From an archaeon (GTDB lineage Archaea > EX4484-52 > WAPT01), in NCBI GenBank assembly GCA_029258795.1, contig JAPDKB010000008.1, positions 1 through 64,000 of the forward strand: a stretch of DNA of 64,000 bases, given 5' to 3'. The notes under the pieces were generated by a model. The model saw only the letters and a list, made by a program, of their open reading frames with translations. It had not been told where the DNA came from and ran no database searches. Each line of letters starts with the position of its first letter. The first letter of the stretch is position 1. This document shows, one piece after another, positions 55,207 through 61,767 of the stretch. The position numbers and the translations under genes were made by a program.

Positions 55207-55785
55207 ATGGCCAAAAGCAAGAAGGACGAGAACTTCGTTGACAAGGAGGATGAGATAAAGATAGAGAATGTTGTGGTTTCTGCTGACTTGAAAACACGTT
55301 TACCTCTTGAAAAGATAGCGATGGAACTGGAAGGAGCTGAATATGAACCCGAGAGCTTTCCCGGTCTGGTTTACAGAATAAAGGAGCCAAAAGCTTCCCT
55401 GCTGATTTTCACCACCGGTAAGATAATATGCGCGGGCACACGCTCTCAGGAAATCGCAATGCAGGCCATAAAAAAGGTCATTCAGGACCTCAGAAAGATC
55501 GGAATTGAGGTAAAGGGCGAGCCAGAACTGAAAGTGGAGAACCTTGTAGCTTCCGCTAATCTCAAGGCGAGATTCGATCTGAACCGCATAGTTTACGAGC
55601 TTGAGGATTGTGAGTACGAGCCGGAGCAGTTCCCGGGCTTGGTGCACAGGATGGAGGACCCACCTGTTGTGTTCCTCATCTTCAACTCGGGAAGGCTCGT
55701 GTGTACTGGCGCTAGGTCAAAAGAGGAAGTGAAGAGAGCCATAAACAACCTCAAGAAAGAGCTTGAGGCGATAGGTGCGTTCTAA
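55207..55785 (+). CDS. tbp: TATA-box-binding protein
   Basis: About 192 residues: two tandem saddle repeats of about 90 residues, first VVSADLKTRLPLEKIAMELEGAEYEPESFPGLVYRI and second ASANLKARFDLNRIVYELEDCEYEPEQFPGLVHRM. A short charged N-terminal extension precedes them. ATG 55207 (MAKSKKDE) preferred over an earlier frame opening. General transcription initiation factor. Own promoter: TTTAAAAAGG near 55147. Confidence 0.97.
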   Translation: MAKSKKDENFVDKEDEIKIENVVVSADLKTRLPLEKIAMELEGAEYEPESFPGLVYRIKEPKASLLIFTTGKIICAGTRSQEIAMQAIKKVIQDLRKIGIEVKGEPELKVENLVASANLKARFDLNRIVYELEDCEYEPEQFPGLVHRMEDPPVVFLIFNSGRLVCTGARSKEEVKRAINNLKKELEAIGAF

Positions 55786-55821
55786 ATTCTTCCCACTCAA
55801 AATATTTTTGGGTGAGATTTC

Positions 55822-56421
55822 ATGAAGTTGCTGTGTGCTTCAGATTACCATGCAAACCACCGCTTTCTTGAGAGCACTGTGGAGCACGCTGAAAAGCTGG
55901 AGCCGGATGTGTTCGTTTACTGTGGGGATTTCGTAATGCAGGAGTATGCGGAGGAACTCATAAAAAGGTTGGAGGAAGTTGGCGTGCCGGTGCTTGCGGT
56001 TGCCGGCAATCTTGATCTCGGTATCATCTATGAAAGCGAGATGTCGGAAATAGTGATGTACGGTTTGAGAGAGCTTAAGGGCTATCACTTTTTACTTGTG
56101 AGCGCCACCTATCCCTTCATTCTGGATGAAGCTCTTGCCGATGTTGAGGGTATAGACCCTTCCAAGCTGATATTCGTGACACATTACCCGCCAAAAGGTG
56201 TGCTTGACAAAATATGGAGCAACGAGCATGTTGGCTATGATGGTTATGCTGAATTTGATGAGAATGTCAAGCCAGCGCTCCACGTTTTCGGTCACATTCA
56301 TGAGGACAACGGGTTTGAGATTAAGAGCAACACGATTTTTGTTAATTGCGCTGCCACACCATCCAGAAAGATCTACTTGGTTGATCTGAAAAAAAGAGAG
56401 GTAAGGGATGTTAAGCTATGA
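55822..56421 (+). CDS. calcineurin-like metallophosphoesterase
   Basis: 199 residues. SDYHANHRF (D-x-H), YCGDFV (GD), GNLD (GN-D), THYPPKG and FGHIHEDNG (GHxH) are the metal-binding motifs of the superfamily in order. Archaeal members act on 2',3'-cyclic phosphates or nucleotides. Overlaps the next gene by 4 bp (ATGA). Confidence 0.88.
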   Translation: MKLLCASDYHANHRFLESTVEHAEKLEPDVFVYCGDFVMQEYAEELIKRLEEVGVPVLAVAGNLDLGIIYESEMSEIVMYGLRELKGYHFLLVSATYPFILDEALADVEGIDPSKLIFVTHYPPKGVLDKIWSNEHVGYDGYAEFDENVKPALHVFGHIHEDNGFEIKSNTIFVNCAATPSRKIYLVDLKKREVRDVKL

Positions 56422-57353
56422 AGCAAAAGCTGAATGTGCCGCGGCTCTTCAGGGAGCGCTACAGGAGGATTCTTGGGGATGAGGTAAAGGTTCTTGTTGA
56501 TTACTGCTTCAAACCGCTCAGGAAAAGCATAAGGATCAACACGCTAAAGATTGATGTGGATGAATGTGTGAAAATGCTTGAATCCAAAGGGTGGGAACTG
56601 AAGCAGGTGCCATGGTGTAGCAACGGCTTCTGGGTGGAGAACAGAAATGAGGAGCAGCTTGGAAACACGCTGGAGCACTTTATGGGCTACTATTACGTGC
56701 AGGAAGCATCATCCATGATCCCTCCTATTGTGCTGCAGCCAGAGGAAAAGGATTTCGTGCTTGACATAGCTGCCGCGCCAGGCTCTAAGACCACGCAGAT
56801 GGCTGAAATGATGAAGAACAAGGGGTGTATAGTGGCAAACGACATCCAGATTCAGCGGATAAAGGTGTTGAGGTTCAATCTGGAGAAGCTCGGAGTCATA
56901 AACACCGTTGTGACGAGAATGGATGGAAGGAAGTTCATAAAGTTTAAGGAGAGGTTTGATAAAGTTCTGGTGGATGCCCCTTGCTCATCCGAGGGTATCA
57001 TGAGGAAGGACTGGAAAGCGTTTTCCAGATGGAACATCAAATTCATAAAGGAGATGGCAAAGCTGCAGAAAAAGCTGGTGGATGCTGCTGCGGTCACGCT
57101 TAAGAGAGGGGGTGTAATGGTTTACTCCACATGCACCATGTCTCCGGAGGAGAATGAGGCGGTGGTGGATTATGCTGTAAAGAAGCACGGGCTGGTGGTG
57201 GAGAAGGTAAAGGTTAAGGGGCTTAAAGCCAGGCACGGCATAACTGAATGGGAAAGCCAGCAATTCGATGAAAGTGTGAGGAACTGCTTGCGCATCTGGC
57301 CTCAGGATAATGACAGCGAGGGATTTTTCGTTGCAAAGTTGAGGAAGGAGTGA
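56418..57353 (+). CDS. RsmB/NSUN-family RNA cytosine-C5 methyltransferase
   Basis: 311 residues. SAM motif DIAAAPGSKTTQMAEMM, then NDIQIQRIKVLRFNLEKLG, the catalytic VDAPCSSEGIMRKD (PC motif) and YSTCTMSPEENEAVV (TC motif). Two-cysteine mechanism for m5C in tRNA or rRNA. Followed at once by a PUA-like gene that is often fused to this enzyme elsewhere. Confidence 0.92.
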   Translation: MKQKLNVPRLFRERYRRILGDEVKVLVDYCFKPLRKSIRINTLKIDVDECVKMLESKGWELKQVPWCSNGFWVENRNEEQLGNTLEHFMGYYYVQEASSMIPPIVLQPEEKDFVLDIAAAPGSKTTQMAEMMKNKGCIVANDIQIQRIKVLRFNLEKLGVINTVVTRMDGRKFIKFKERFDKVLVDAPCSSEGIMRKDWKAFSRWNIKFIKEMAKLQKKLVDAAAVTLKRGGVMVYSTCTMSPEENEAVVDYAVKKHGLVVEKVKVKGLKARHGITEWESQQFDESVRNCLRIWPQDNDSEGFFVAKLRKE

Positions 57354-57358
57354 GGGAA

Positions 57359-57826
57359 ATGAGCAAGCTGAAAATTATGAGTGAAGAGGAAAAGAGGGAG
57401 ATGCTGGACTATCTGGAGGAGAGGTTCGGGATAGATAGGGGTGTATTTAACGGTTACATTTTCATTAAGAGCGGGAGGAAGGTGTGGATAACAAACAGGG
57501 ATGTTGTGGAGAAGAACTTCTCCGGGATGAATGTGGAAGCTGCGGGCATGCTTTTTGTTAGATGGGAAAAAATTAAGGACAAGATCAAGATCACCACGAA
57601 TGCTGCGCAGATTTTTGGAAAGTACGCAACAAAGAACGTTGTGGAAGTGGATGAAATTCAGCTCCACCAAGTTCTATGCGGACTCAACCTGTATGATGTG
57701 GATGTTGATTGTGAAGACGGATACGTGCTTTTAAAGTATGGGGAACACATTCTTGGGGTGGGGTTGAAGCACGGGAACTTCATCAAAAACCTGATTCCAA
57801 AAGCAAGGAGAGTTAAAAAGCTTTAA
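57359..57826 (+). CDS. PUA-like RNA-binding protein linked to RNA methyltransferase
   Basis: About 155 residues. Late part GYVLLKYGEHILGVGLKHGNFIKNLIPKARRV resembles the PUA-like C-terminal domain found fused to NSUN/RsmF-type methyltransferases. The ribosome site GGAAGGAGTGAG overlaps the previous stop. Likely supplies RNA binding for the methyltransferase just upstream. Confidence 0.7.
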   Translation: MSKLKIMSEEEKREMLDYLEERFGIDRGVFNGYIFIKSGRKVWITNRDVVEKNFSGMNVEAAGMLFVRWEKIKDKIKITTNAAQIFGKYATKNVVEVDEIQLHQVLCGLNLYDVDVDCEDGYVLLKYGEHILGVGLKHGNFIKNLIPKARRVKKL

Positions 57827-57930
57827 AACTTTGGCTTTAAAAGGGTGAATTGAAAGCAAAAAAATTCGCTTCATGGATTTTTCAGTTAGGACGCATGTTG
57901 TGTTTGAGCAGATAGCTCCATGTTCTTCCA

Positions 57931-58035
57931 AATCCCGGCTCCGGGGACAGTGCTTTCTCTCATCCTTCCTCTCCAGACGGAATTCTTATCCGTCGCATCC
58001 CCCATGAGAAAAGCGTCCATACCGGAGCCCGGATT
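57931..58035 (+). ncRNA. bulge-helix-bulge intron-like RNA upstream of tRNA-Gly
   Basis: Outer helix 57931-57944 with 58022-58035 (13 bp, one C-C mismatch). Central 4-bp helix GGAC (57945-57948) with GTCC (58015-58018). Three-nt bulges AGT (57949-57951) and ATA (58019-58021) lie on opposite strands, in the same orientation as the T-loop introns here. The inner helix of 12 bp (57952-57963 with 58004-58014, one bulged C) leads to hairpin GACGGA/TCCGTC. Cutting after the second bulge base removes about 70 nt and leaves a stem with loop GGACAGA. tRNA-Gly starts 4 nt later, so both are probably one transcript. The product is unknown. Confidence 0.6.
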
Positions 58036-58039
58036 CCAT

Positions 58040-58110
58040 GCGGCCGTGGTGTAGTGGGATCACGCCCCGTATCCAGCGGGGAAACGCCGGTTCGATTCCG
58101 GCCGGCCGCA
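58040..58110 (+). tRNA. tRNA-Gly (TCC), no intron, A at position 33
   Basis: 71 nt. Acceptor GCGGCCG/CGGCCGC, A discriminator, no encoded CCA. T-arm GCCGG-TTCGATT-CCGGC. Anticodon stem CCCCG/CGGGG encloses TATCCAG, so anticodon TCC, with A instead of the almost universal U at position 33. Its 3' end lies 30 nt before the ATG of a zinc-ribbon gene. Confidence 0.9.
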
Positions 58111-58140
58111 AATTCATGAAGATGTGTGGAGGTGGAGAAG

Positions 58141-58305
58141 ATGGCACCTCCTGAGAAATGTGATGAGTGCGGTTCCACCAACCTCAAGAAAGTTGTGATC
58201 GCCAAAATACCAACAGGGCCAATGGTCATTGGAGGGAGCACACCGTTAATGGAGTTAGCAGTATATCAATGTCGAGAGTGTAAAAACATAATGGGTCCCA
58301 AGTAA
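58141..58305 (+). CDS. small zinc-ribbon protein
   Basis: 54 residues: CDECGS and CREC give a four-Cys ribbon separated by 35 residues that include a hydrophobic strand region (IPTGPMVIGG). Ribosome site GGAGGTGGAG at 58128-58137. Directly downstream of tRNA-Gly with no room for its own promoter, so the mRNA is probably freed from the tRNA transcript by 3' tRNA cleavage. Confidence 0.65.
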   Translation: MAPPEKCDECGSTNLKKVVIAKIPTGPMVIGGSTPLMELAVYQCRECKNIMGPK

Positions 58306-58322
58306 AAGCAAGCTTTCAGACC

Positions 58323-58359
58323 ATTTTATTTTTTCTTTTTATTTTTGGGAAATTTGTCC
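58323..58359 (+). terminator. T-tract with GGGAAATTTGTCC
   Basis: T-rich run 58323-58346 followed by GGGAAATTTGTCC at 58347-58359, immediately after the zinc-ribbon gene. Confidence 0.4.
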
Positions 58360-58401
58360 TGATTTTGGTTTTGGATGAATGTGGAAGGGGCTCAGTTCAG
58401 C

Positions 58402-58552
58402 AAAAGGTTTATAAATTTTCGAGATATGTGTGACTAAAGAGTAACAAAAGTTGTCGATGCTGTAAATAATGGATCCCGTGAAAAAGCGGGATACCTAATT
58501 CTGGTTTAAGTAGTGGACAGCGTGAAGATGGCTGTCTCTATCTGTCCCGCAT
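58402..58552 (+). promoter_or_regulatory. promoter and switch-like structured leader
   Basis: TATA-like TTTATAAAT near 58408 places transcription start near 58440. Then GGATCCCG/CGGGATACC hairpin (58471-58495) and GACAGC/GCTGTC hairpin (58516-58536), then TCTGTCCCGC (58541-58550). GCGGGA (58486-58491) can instead pair with TCCCGC (58545-58550), which excludes the first hairpin. Two exclusive folds suggest regulated expression of the downstream membrane gene. Confidence 0.45.
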
Positions 58553-58599
58553 GCCCCTGTTCAGGTTTTCTTTCCCGGGTGCAATTCCCGGCAAGGGTC
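58553..58599 (+). ncRNA. mini tRNA-like element 1 (acceptor stem plus T-arm only)
   Basis: GCCCCTG (58553-58559) pairs with CAAGGGT (58592-58598; one mismatch, one G-U), a 15-nt linker, then T-arm CCGGG-TGCAATT-CCCGG (58575-58591). No D or anticodon arm. An 18-nt segment is identical to that of element 2 at 59161. T-loop position 55 is G. The 5' strand resembles the acceptor of the 58968 tRNA (GCCCCCG). The following gene starts 26 nt downstream. Confidence 0.5.
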
Positions 58600-58624
58600 G
58601 GAAGATATTAAAAGGAGGTGAAGA

Positions 58625-58927
58625 ATGATGGTGTCGTACTGCGCAGCATCGGAAATGCTGAAGGGCACTTCCGAACTATGCGAGGTGTATCTGTTCGTTA
58701 TACTCTATCTATCTGGATTATTGGCCGCATACGTCATCATAAAGCTGGAGAGAGAGCCAGAGATTCTGGAAAAGCTGACGAACAAACTGAATAGGAAGAT
58801 AAGCTGGACTGGAAAGACGCTAGATAACATGGATGTTTGGGAAATAATAGTCACGAGCATCATTCTGATTTCGCCAGTGCTATTTGTTATTCCATTCCTG
58901 CTAGGGTTCTGCCCGCGCTACTGCTAG
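58625..58927 (+). CDS. small two-segment membrane protein
   Basis: 100 residues (ATG 58625 or 58628; AAAGGAGGTGA in front). Hydrophobic segments about 20-40 (VYLFVILYLSGLLAAYVII) and 73-94 (VTSIILISPVLFVIPFLLG), five Cys, one pair at the C terminus (CPRYC). No family. Expressed behind a structured leader and a mini tRNA-like element. Confidence 0.6.
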   Translation: MMVSYCAASEMLKGTSELCEVYLFVILYLSGLLAAYVIIKLEREPEILEKLTNKLNRKISWTGKTLDNMDVWEIIVTSIILISPVLFVIPFLLGFCPRYC

Positions 58928-58967
58928 CATAAATGTCCGCTAAGCTTTTCCCCAAATTTTTTGTCAT

Positions 58968-59095
58968 GCCCCCGTAAGGTAGCCAGGCATCCTTCCTTCC
59001 GGCGGATGGTTCGTTTTTCTGGAAAAGGAGGAGGTGCTATCCCGCCGCCACCTCATTGCCGGAAGGAAACCCGGGTTCAAATCCCGGCGGGGGCA
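58968..59095 (+). tRNA. tRNA-like gene with unspliced-looking anticodon region (identity unknown)
   Basis: Acceptor GCCCCCG/CGGGGGC, D-arm AGG...CCT, T-arm CCGGG-TTCAAAT-CCCGG and A discriminator are all normal. But the anticodon stem runs on as nine perfect pairs (CCTTCCGGC with GCCGGAAGG) around a 54-nt insert that has its own GAGGTG/CACCTC stem. I tried every register and found no bulge-helix-bulge that would give a loop with U33. It may be a pseudogene, a tRNA with a novel intron type, or a tRNA-like regulatory RNA. Confidence 0.55.
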
Positions 59096-59139
59096 CTTTT
59101 CGAAATTTTTGGTGAAAACAAAACCTTCCTATTTTTTGT

Positions 59140-59184
59140 GCGGCCGAAAAAGCACTGTGTCCGGGTGCAATTCCCGGCGGCCGC
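59140..59184 (+). ncRNA. mini tRNA-like element 2 (acceptor stem plus T-arm only)
   Basis: GCGGCCG (59140-59146) pairs perfectly with CGGCCGC (59178-59184). A 14-nt linker, then T-arm CCGGG-TGCAATT-CCCGG (59161-59177). Acceptor is identical to that of tRNA-Gly at 58040. No D or anticodon arm. A minihelix of this kind is the minimal substrate for RNase P and RNase Z. The next start codon is 35 nt downstream. Confidence 0.55.
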
Positions 59185-59218
59185 TGGAAAACTGTGAAAA
59201 AAGGAGGAGGTGAGAATT

Positions 59219-59488
59219 TTGAGGGAGAAAAAACCGGGGTCTGATTGGATATTGATATGGGTTGAAAAGGATATTAAGAAAGAAGGTATGTTGAAGAAAA
59301 TAATAGAGTATGCTAGGGAAAATGAGTTGATTGAGCAGGATAGAAAGTGGCTTCACCCTACAGAAATAGAGGAAGTAGTAGGAAAGGTGCTAAAACACAT
59401 AATGAAAGAAAAAGATCCTAACGCACCCCTGACACCAGAGAGGGCTGAAGAGCTCTATAACAAACACTATGTCACCCACGAACACTAA
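59219..59488 (+). CDS. small hypothetical protein, TTG start
   Basis: 89 residues. TTG at 59219 with GGAGGAGG at 59203-59210. Charged, helical (KKEGMLKKIIEYARENELIE), Pro-containing C-terminal part (DPNAPLTPERAEELY). Not recognised. Placed between mini tRNA-like element 2 and tRNA-Ala. Confidence 0.6.
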   Translation: MREKKPGSDWILIWVEKDIKKEGMLKKIIEYARENELIEQDRKWLHPTEIEEVVGKVLKHIMKEKDPNAPLTPERAEELYNKHYVTHEH

Positions 59489-59498
59489 TCGTCACCCA

Positions 59499-59537
59499 TT
59501 AATTTTTATTTTTTGAAATTTATGGGAAGAAATTCCC
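59499..59537 (+). terminator. T-tract with GGGAAGAAATTCCC
   Basis: T-rich run 59499-59515, then GGGAAGAAATTCCC (59524-59537), a longer palindromic version of the recurrent 3' motif. Confidence 0.35.
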
Positions 59538-59594
59538 GTTTAATTGAGATTAAAAAATTTAAATGCGAGAAATAAAAAGCTGTGTGTTGTTGGT

Positions 59595-59716
59595 GGGCCG
59601 GTGGTCTAGCCTGGAAGGACGCTGGCTTCGCACGCCAGAGACCCCGGGTTCAAATGCTGCGGAGCAAGCATGAATATGCTGGAACTCCGCAGCTGAGAAT
59701 CCCGGCCGGTCCACCA
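59595..59716 (+). tRNA. tRNA-Ala (CGC) with T-loop intron
   Basis: Acceptor GGGCCGG/CCGGTCC includes the G3-U70 pair that marks alanine tRNAs; A discriminator; CCA encoded. Anticodon loop TTCGCAC gives CGC. T-loop intron of about 43 nt: TTCA pairs with TGAG, AAT bulges, then a nine-pair inner helix GCTGCGGAG/CTCCGCAGC. TATA-like TTTAAAT near 59553. Confidence 0.93.
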
Positions 59717-59719
59717 CAT

Positions 59720-60394
59720 CTATTTCAGCACTTTTCCTGTCATTTTCCACCATATGAGAAGGTCAAGCTCTCCCACCTGCATTTTCTTGTGATGTGCTAT
59801 ACCACACAACAACTTTTCAAGCTTGAGATAATCTTTTCTTTTTGAAAGATTTGGATCCCACCAGAAGGGTATACACCCTTCTCGATAAAGCCAGTCGAGC
59901 ACATGCCTGTCAACTATGGCAACATCAAGCTGTCCCGTGTTTCTTAAAAAGTGACTTGCCTCCTTGTATCCAATACCCTTGATATTTTTAACCAGCCATT
60001 CCCGAACCATTGCACTTTCTTCCAGCTTGAGCACTTCCAGCACTTCATCCATCTTTTGCCATGCATCGATGATGTATTTTGCTTTTCTCTGATAAAACCT
60101 CACCCCACATTTTCTGAGAGCATTACGAATCCGTCGCTCATCCATATTGTCATTCTCCTTTTCAGCGAGCATCTTCTGAAACTTCAGACCCGCAATTGCT
60201 GACGAATTGGCGGCAGAGATGCAGAACGCAAGCTCGGAAAATATGGTGGCGTCAAACTCCGTATCAAAATATGGCTGAAAGTTGTGATGTGTTTTTCCTT
60301 TCCTTCCAAGCTCGATGAATTTAAGCACTCTATCTCTTATCGCTTTTATCACTTCAGGCCTCTCCTCCAGACGTTTGTAAGCATCGCAGGACAT
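59720..60394 (-). CDS. 8-oxoguanine DNA glycosylase/AP lyase (OGG2 type)
   Basis: 224 residues, helix-hairpin-helix glycosylase. ISAANSSAIAGLKFQKML, then HhH region NIKGIGYKEASHFLRNTG with the catalytic Lys, and DVAIVDRHVLDWLY with the catalytic Asp. Matches archaeal/bacterial Ogg2. Its start overlaps the end of the Lrp gene by 46 bp, so the two are co-transcribed; the 3' end is 4 bp from tRNA-Ala. Confidence 0.88.
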   Translation of the reverse strand: MSCDAYKRLEERPEVIKAIRDRVLKFIELGRKGKTHHNFQPYFDTEFDATIFSELAFCISAANSSAIAGLKFQKMLAEKENDNMDERRIRNALRKCGVRFYQRKAKYIIDAWQKMDEVLEVLKLEESAMVREWLVKNIKGIGYKEASHFLRNTGQLDVAIVDRHVLDWLYREGCIPFWWDPNLSKRKDYLKLEKLLCGIAHHKKMQVGELDLLIWWKMTGKVLK

Positions 60395-60792
60395 ATTCTG
60401 ACAACTCCCTCAAAGTTCTCTATCTTTTTGTGCACTTCCATCAGCTCATCCATGCTGTTGCATACCACTTCCACTATCAAATTGTGATCACCACTGGTTA
60501 TATATATCACTTCCACTTCCTTAAATCCCTTGAGTTTTTCGTAAACCTCAACCAGTTTTTCTGGTTTCACATCAATGCCAGTTAGCGATATTGCCATTCC
60601 TGCTCTCACGGGATCGATTAGAGCTTTGTATCCCAGCACAACACCGCTTGCTTCAAGCTTCTCTATCCTTTTTCTTATTGCTGCCTCACTTACCTTAAAA
60701 AGCTTTGCCAAAGCCACATTCGGGATTCTTGCGTTTCTTATCAGTGCTCTTATCAGGAGTTTATCGTTTATTCTATTCTTCATATTTCGCAT
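60349..60792 (-). CDS. Lrp/AsnC-family regulator
   Basis: 147 residues. N-terminal HTH (VALAKLFKVSEAAIRKRIEKLEASG) and C-terminal RAM/ACT-like domain (VEVIYITSGDHNLIVEVVC). Divergent from rubrerythrin across 81 bp; it could control rubrerythrin, itself, or the glycosylase gene downstream, which would fit an oxidative-stress role. That link is inference from position. Confidence 0.85.
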   Translation of the reverse strand: MRNMKNRINDKLLIRALIRNARIPNVALAKLFKVSEAAIRKRIEKLEASGVVLGYKALIDPVRAGMAISLTGIDVKPEKLVEVYEKLKGFKEVEVIYITSGDHNLIVEVVCNSMDELMEVHKKIENFEGVVRICPAMLTNVWRRGLK

Positions 60793-60873
60793 TTCGAACT
60801 TAAAGTTTTTAAATCTTTAAAATAATGTTTATATAAGATACCGAAATGTTCGAATTTGTGAAGGTGGAAAAGA

Positions 60874-61458
60874 ATGGAGAAGACAATGGAGAATCTTGTC
60901 AAGGCGTTCATAGGGGAAAGTCAGGCAAGGAATCGCTATAACATGTATGCAAAGATCGCCAAGAAAGAGGGATACGAGCAGATAGCAGAAATATTTGAAA
61001 TCACAGCAGAAAATGAAAGAGAGCATGCAAAATGGCTCATGAAAATGATCCAAGAGTTGCTCAAAAAAATGAATAAGGGTATGAGCAGCATTAAGGTGGA
61101 GGCTGAAGCCCCTCTGGTTGTGGGAAACACAGTGGAGAACCTGAGGGCGGCTATAGAGGGGGAGCACTATGAGAACAGTGAAATGTATCCTGAATTTGCA
61201 AGGATTGCGGAAGAGGAAGGGCTGAAAGATATTGGTGAAAGGTTGAGAGCAATAGCGAAAGCTGAAGAGCATCACGAGGAGCGTTACAGGAAGCTGTTTG
61301 AGCTTGTGGAAGCAGGTAAGTTCTTCAAGAGGGATAAGGAAGTTGTGTGGGTTTGCAGGAAGTGCGGCTATGTCCGTACTGGGACAGAACCTCCAGCCAA
61401 ATGTCCTTCGTGTGACCACCCATACAATTACTTTCAGGTTAAGTGTGAGGAGTTTTGA
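60874..61458 (+). CDS. rbr: rubrerythrin
   Basis: 194 residues. N-terminal ferritin-like di-iron domain: FIGESQARNRYNMYAKIAKKEG, ENEREHAKWLMKM, EGEHYENSEMYPEFARIAEEEG, EEHHEERY. C-terminal rubredoxin domain CRKCGYVRTG...CPSCDHP. Peroxide reductase of anaerobes. Strong AAGGTGG ribosome site and TATA-like TTTATATAAG near 60829. Confidence 0.96.
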   Translation: MEKTMENLVKAFIGESQARNRYNMYAKIAKKEGYEQIAEIFEITAENEREHAKWLMKMIQELLKKMNKGMSSIKVEAEAPLVVGNTVENLRAAIEGEHYENSEMYPEFARIAEEEGLKDIGERLRAIAKAEEHHEERYRKLFELVEAGKFFKRDKEVVWVCRKCGYVRTGTEPPAKCPSCDHPYNYFQVKCEEF

Positions 61459-61583
61459 TTTTCCCTCTTCCTTCCATTTATTCTCTGGAGTCGTTTAAAG
61501 CATTTACATTTAATTAGTGAAAAAACTGATGTGCAGGAAAGAAATATATTTTTGTTCTGCCCACCTTAATCTTGGTGAGTGTC

Positions 61584-61754
61584 ATGGAGAACATAGCGGA
61601 GATTAAGGAGAGGATCTTGAAAGCTGGCCTCGGGGTTCAGACGGAAAAGGTGGAAAAAGATAATGAGCAGTTCTGCCCAGAGTGCGGTATGCGGCTTGTG
61701 CCAGCAGAGGGCTGTGTATTCTGTCCGTCATGCGGGTGGAGTCCGTGTAAATAG
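61584..61754 (+). CDS. zinc-ribbon protein resembling ribonucleotide reductase C terminus
   Basis: 56 residues. CPECGMRLVPAEGC..CPSCGWSPCK matches the C-terminal Cys-rich tail of B12-dependent (class II) ribonucleotide reductases, here as a separate gene. It might act in trans or simply be a small zinc protein. ATG 61584 chosen; TATA-like AAATATATTTTT near 61540. Confidence 0.65.
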   Translation: MENIAEIKERILKAGLGVQTEKVEKDNEQFCPECGMRLVPAEGCVFCPSCGWSPCK

Positions 61755-61767
61755 TTAGGGTGGTGTT

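Noticed and set aside
57960-58241. Minus-strand frame across tRNA-Gly and the intron-like RNA
   Set aside because: Covers a clear tRNA and a base-paired RNA element; composition is not protein-like.
58553-59184. Mini tRNA-like elements as 3' halves of split tRNAs
   Set aside because: Each has its own complete 5' acceptor strand just upstream, and no matching 5' half with a joining motif is visible in the window.
58961-59197. Open frame across the tRNA-like gene and mini element 2
   Set aside because: The sequence is fully explained by RNA structures and the translated protein is Pro/Arg-rich without family features.
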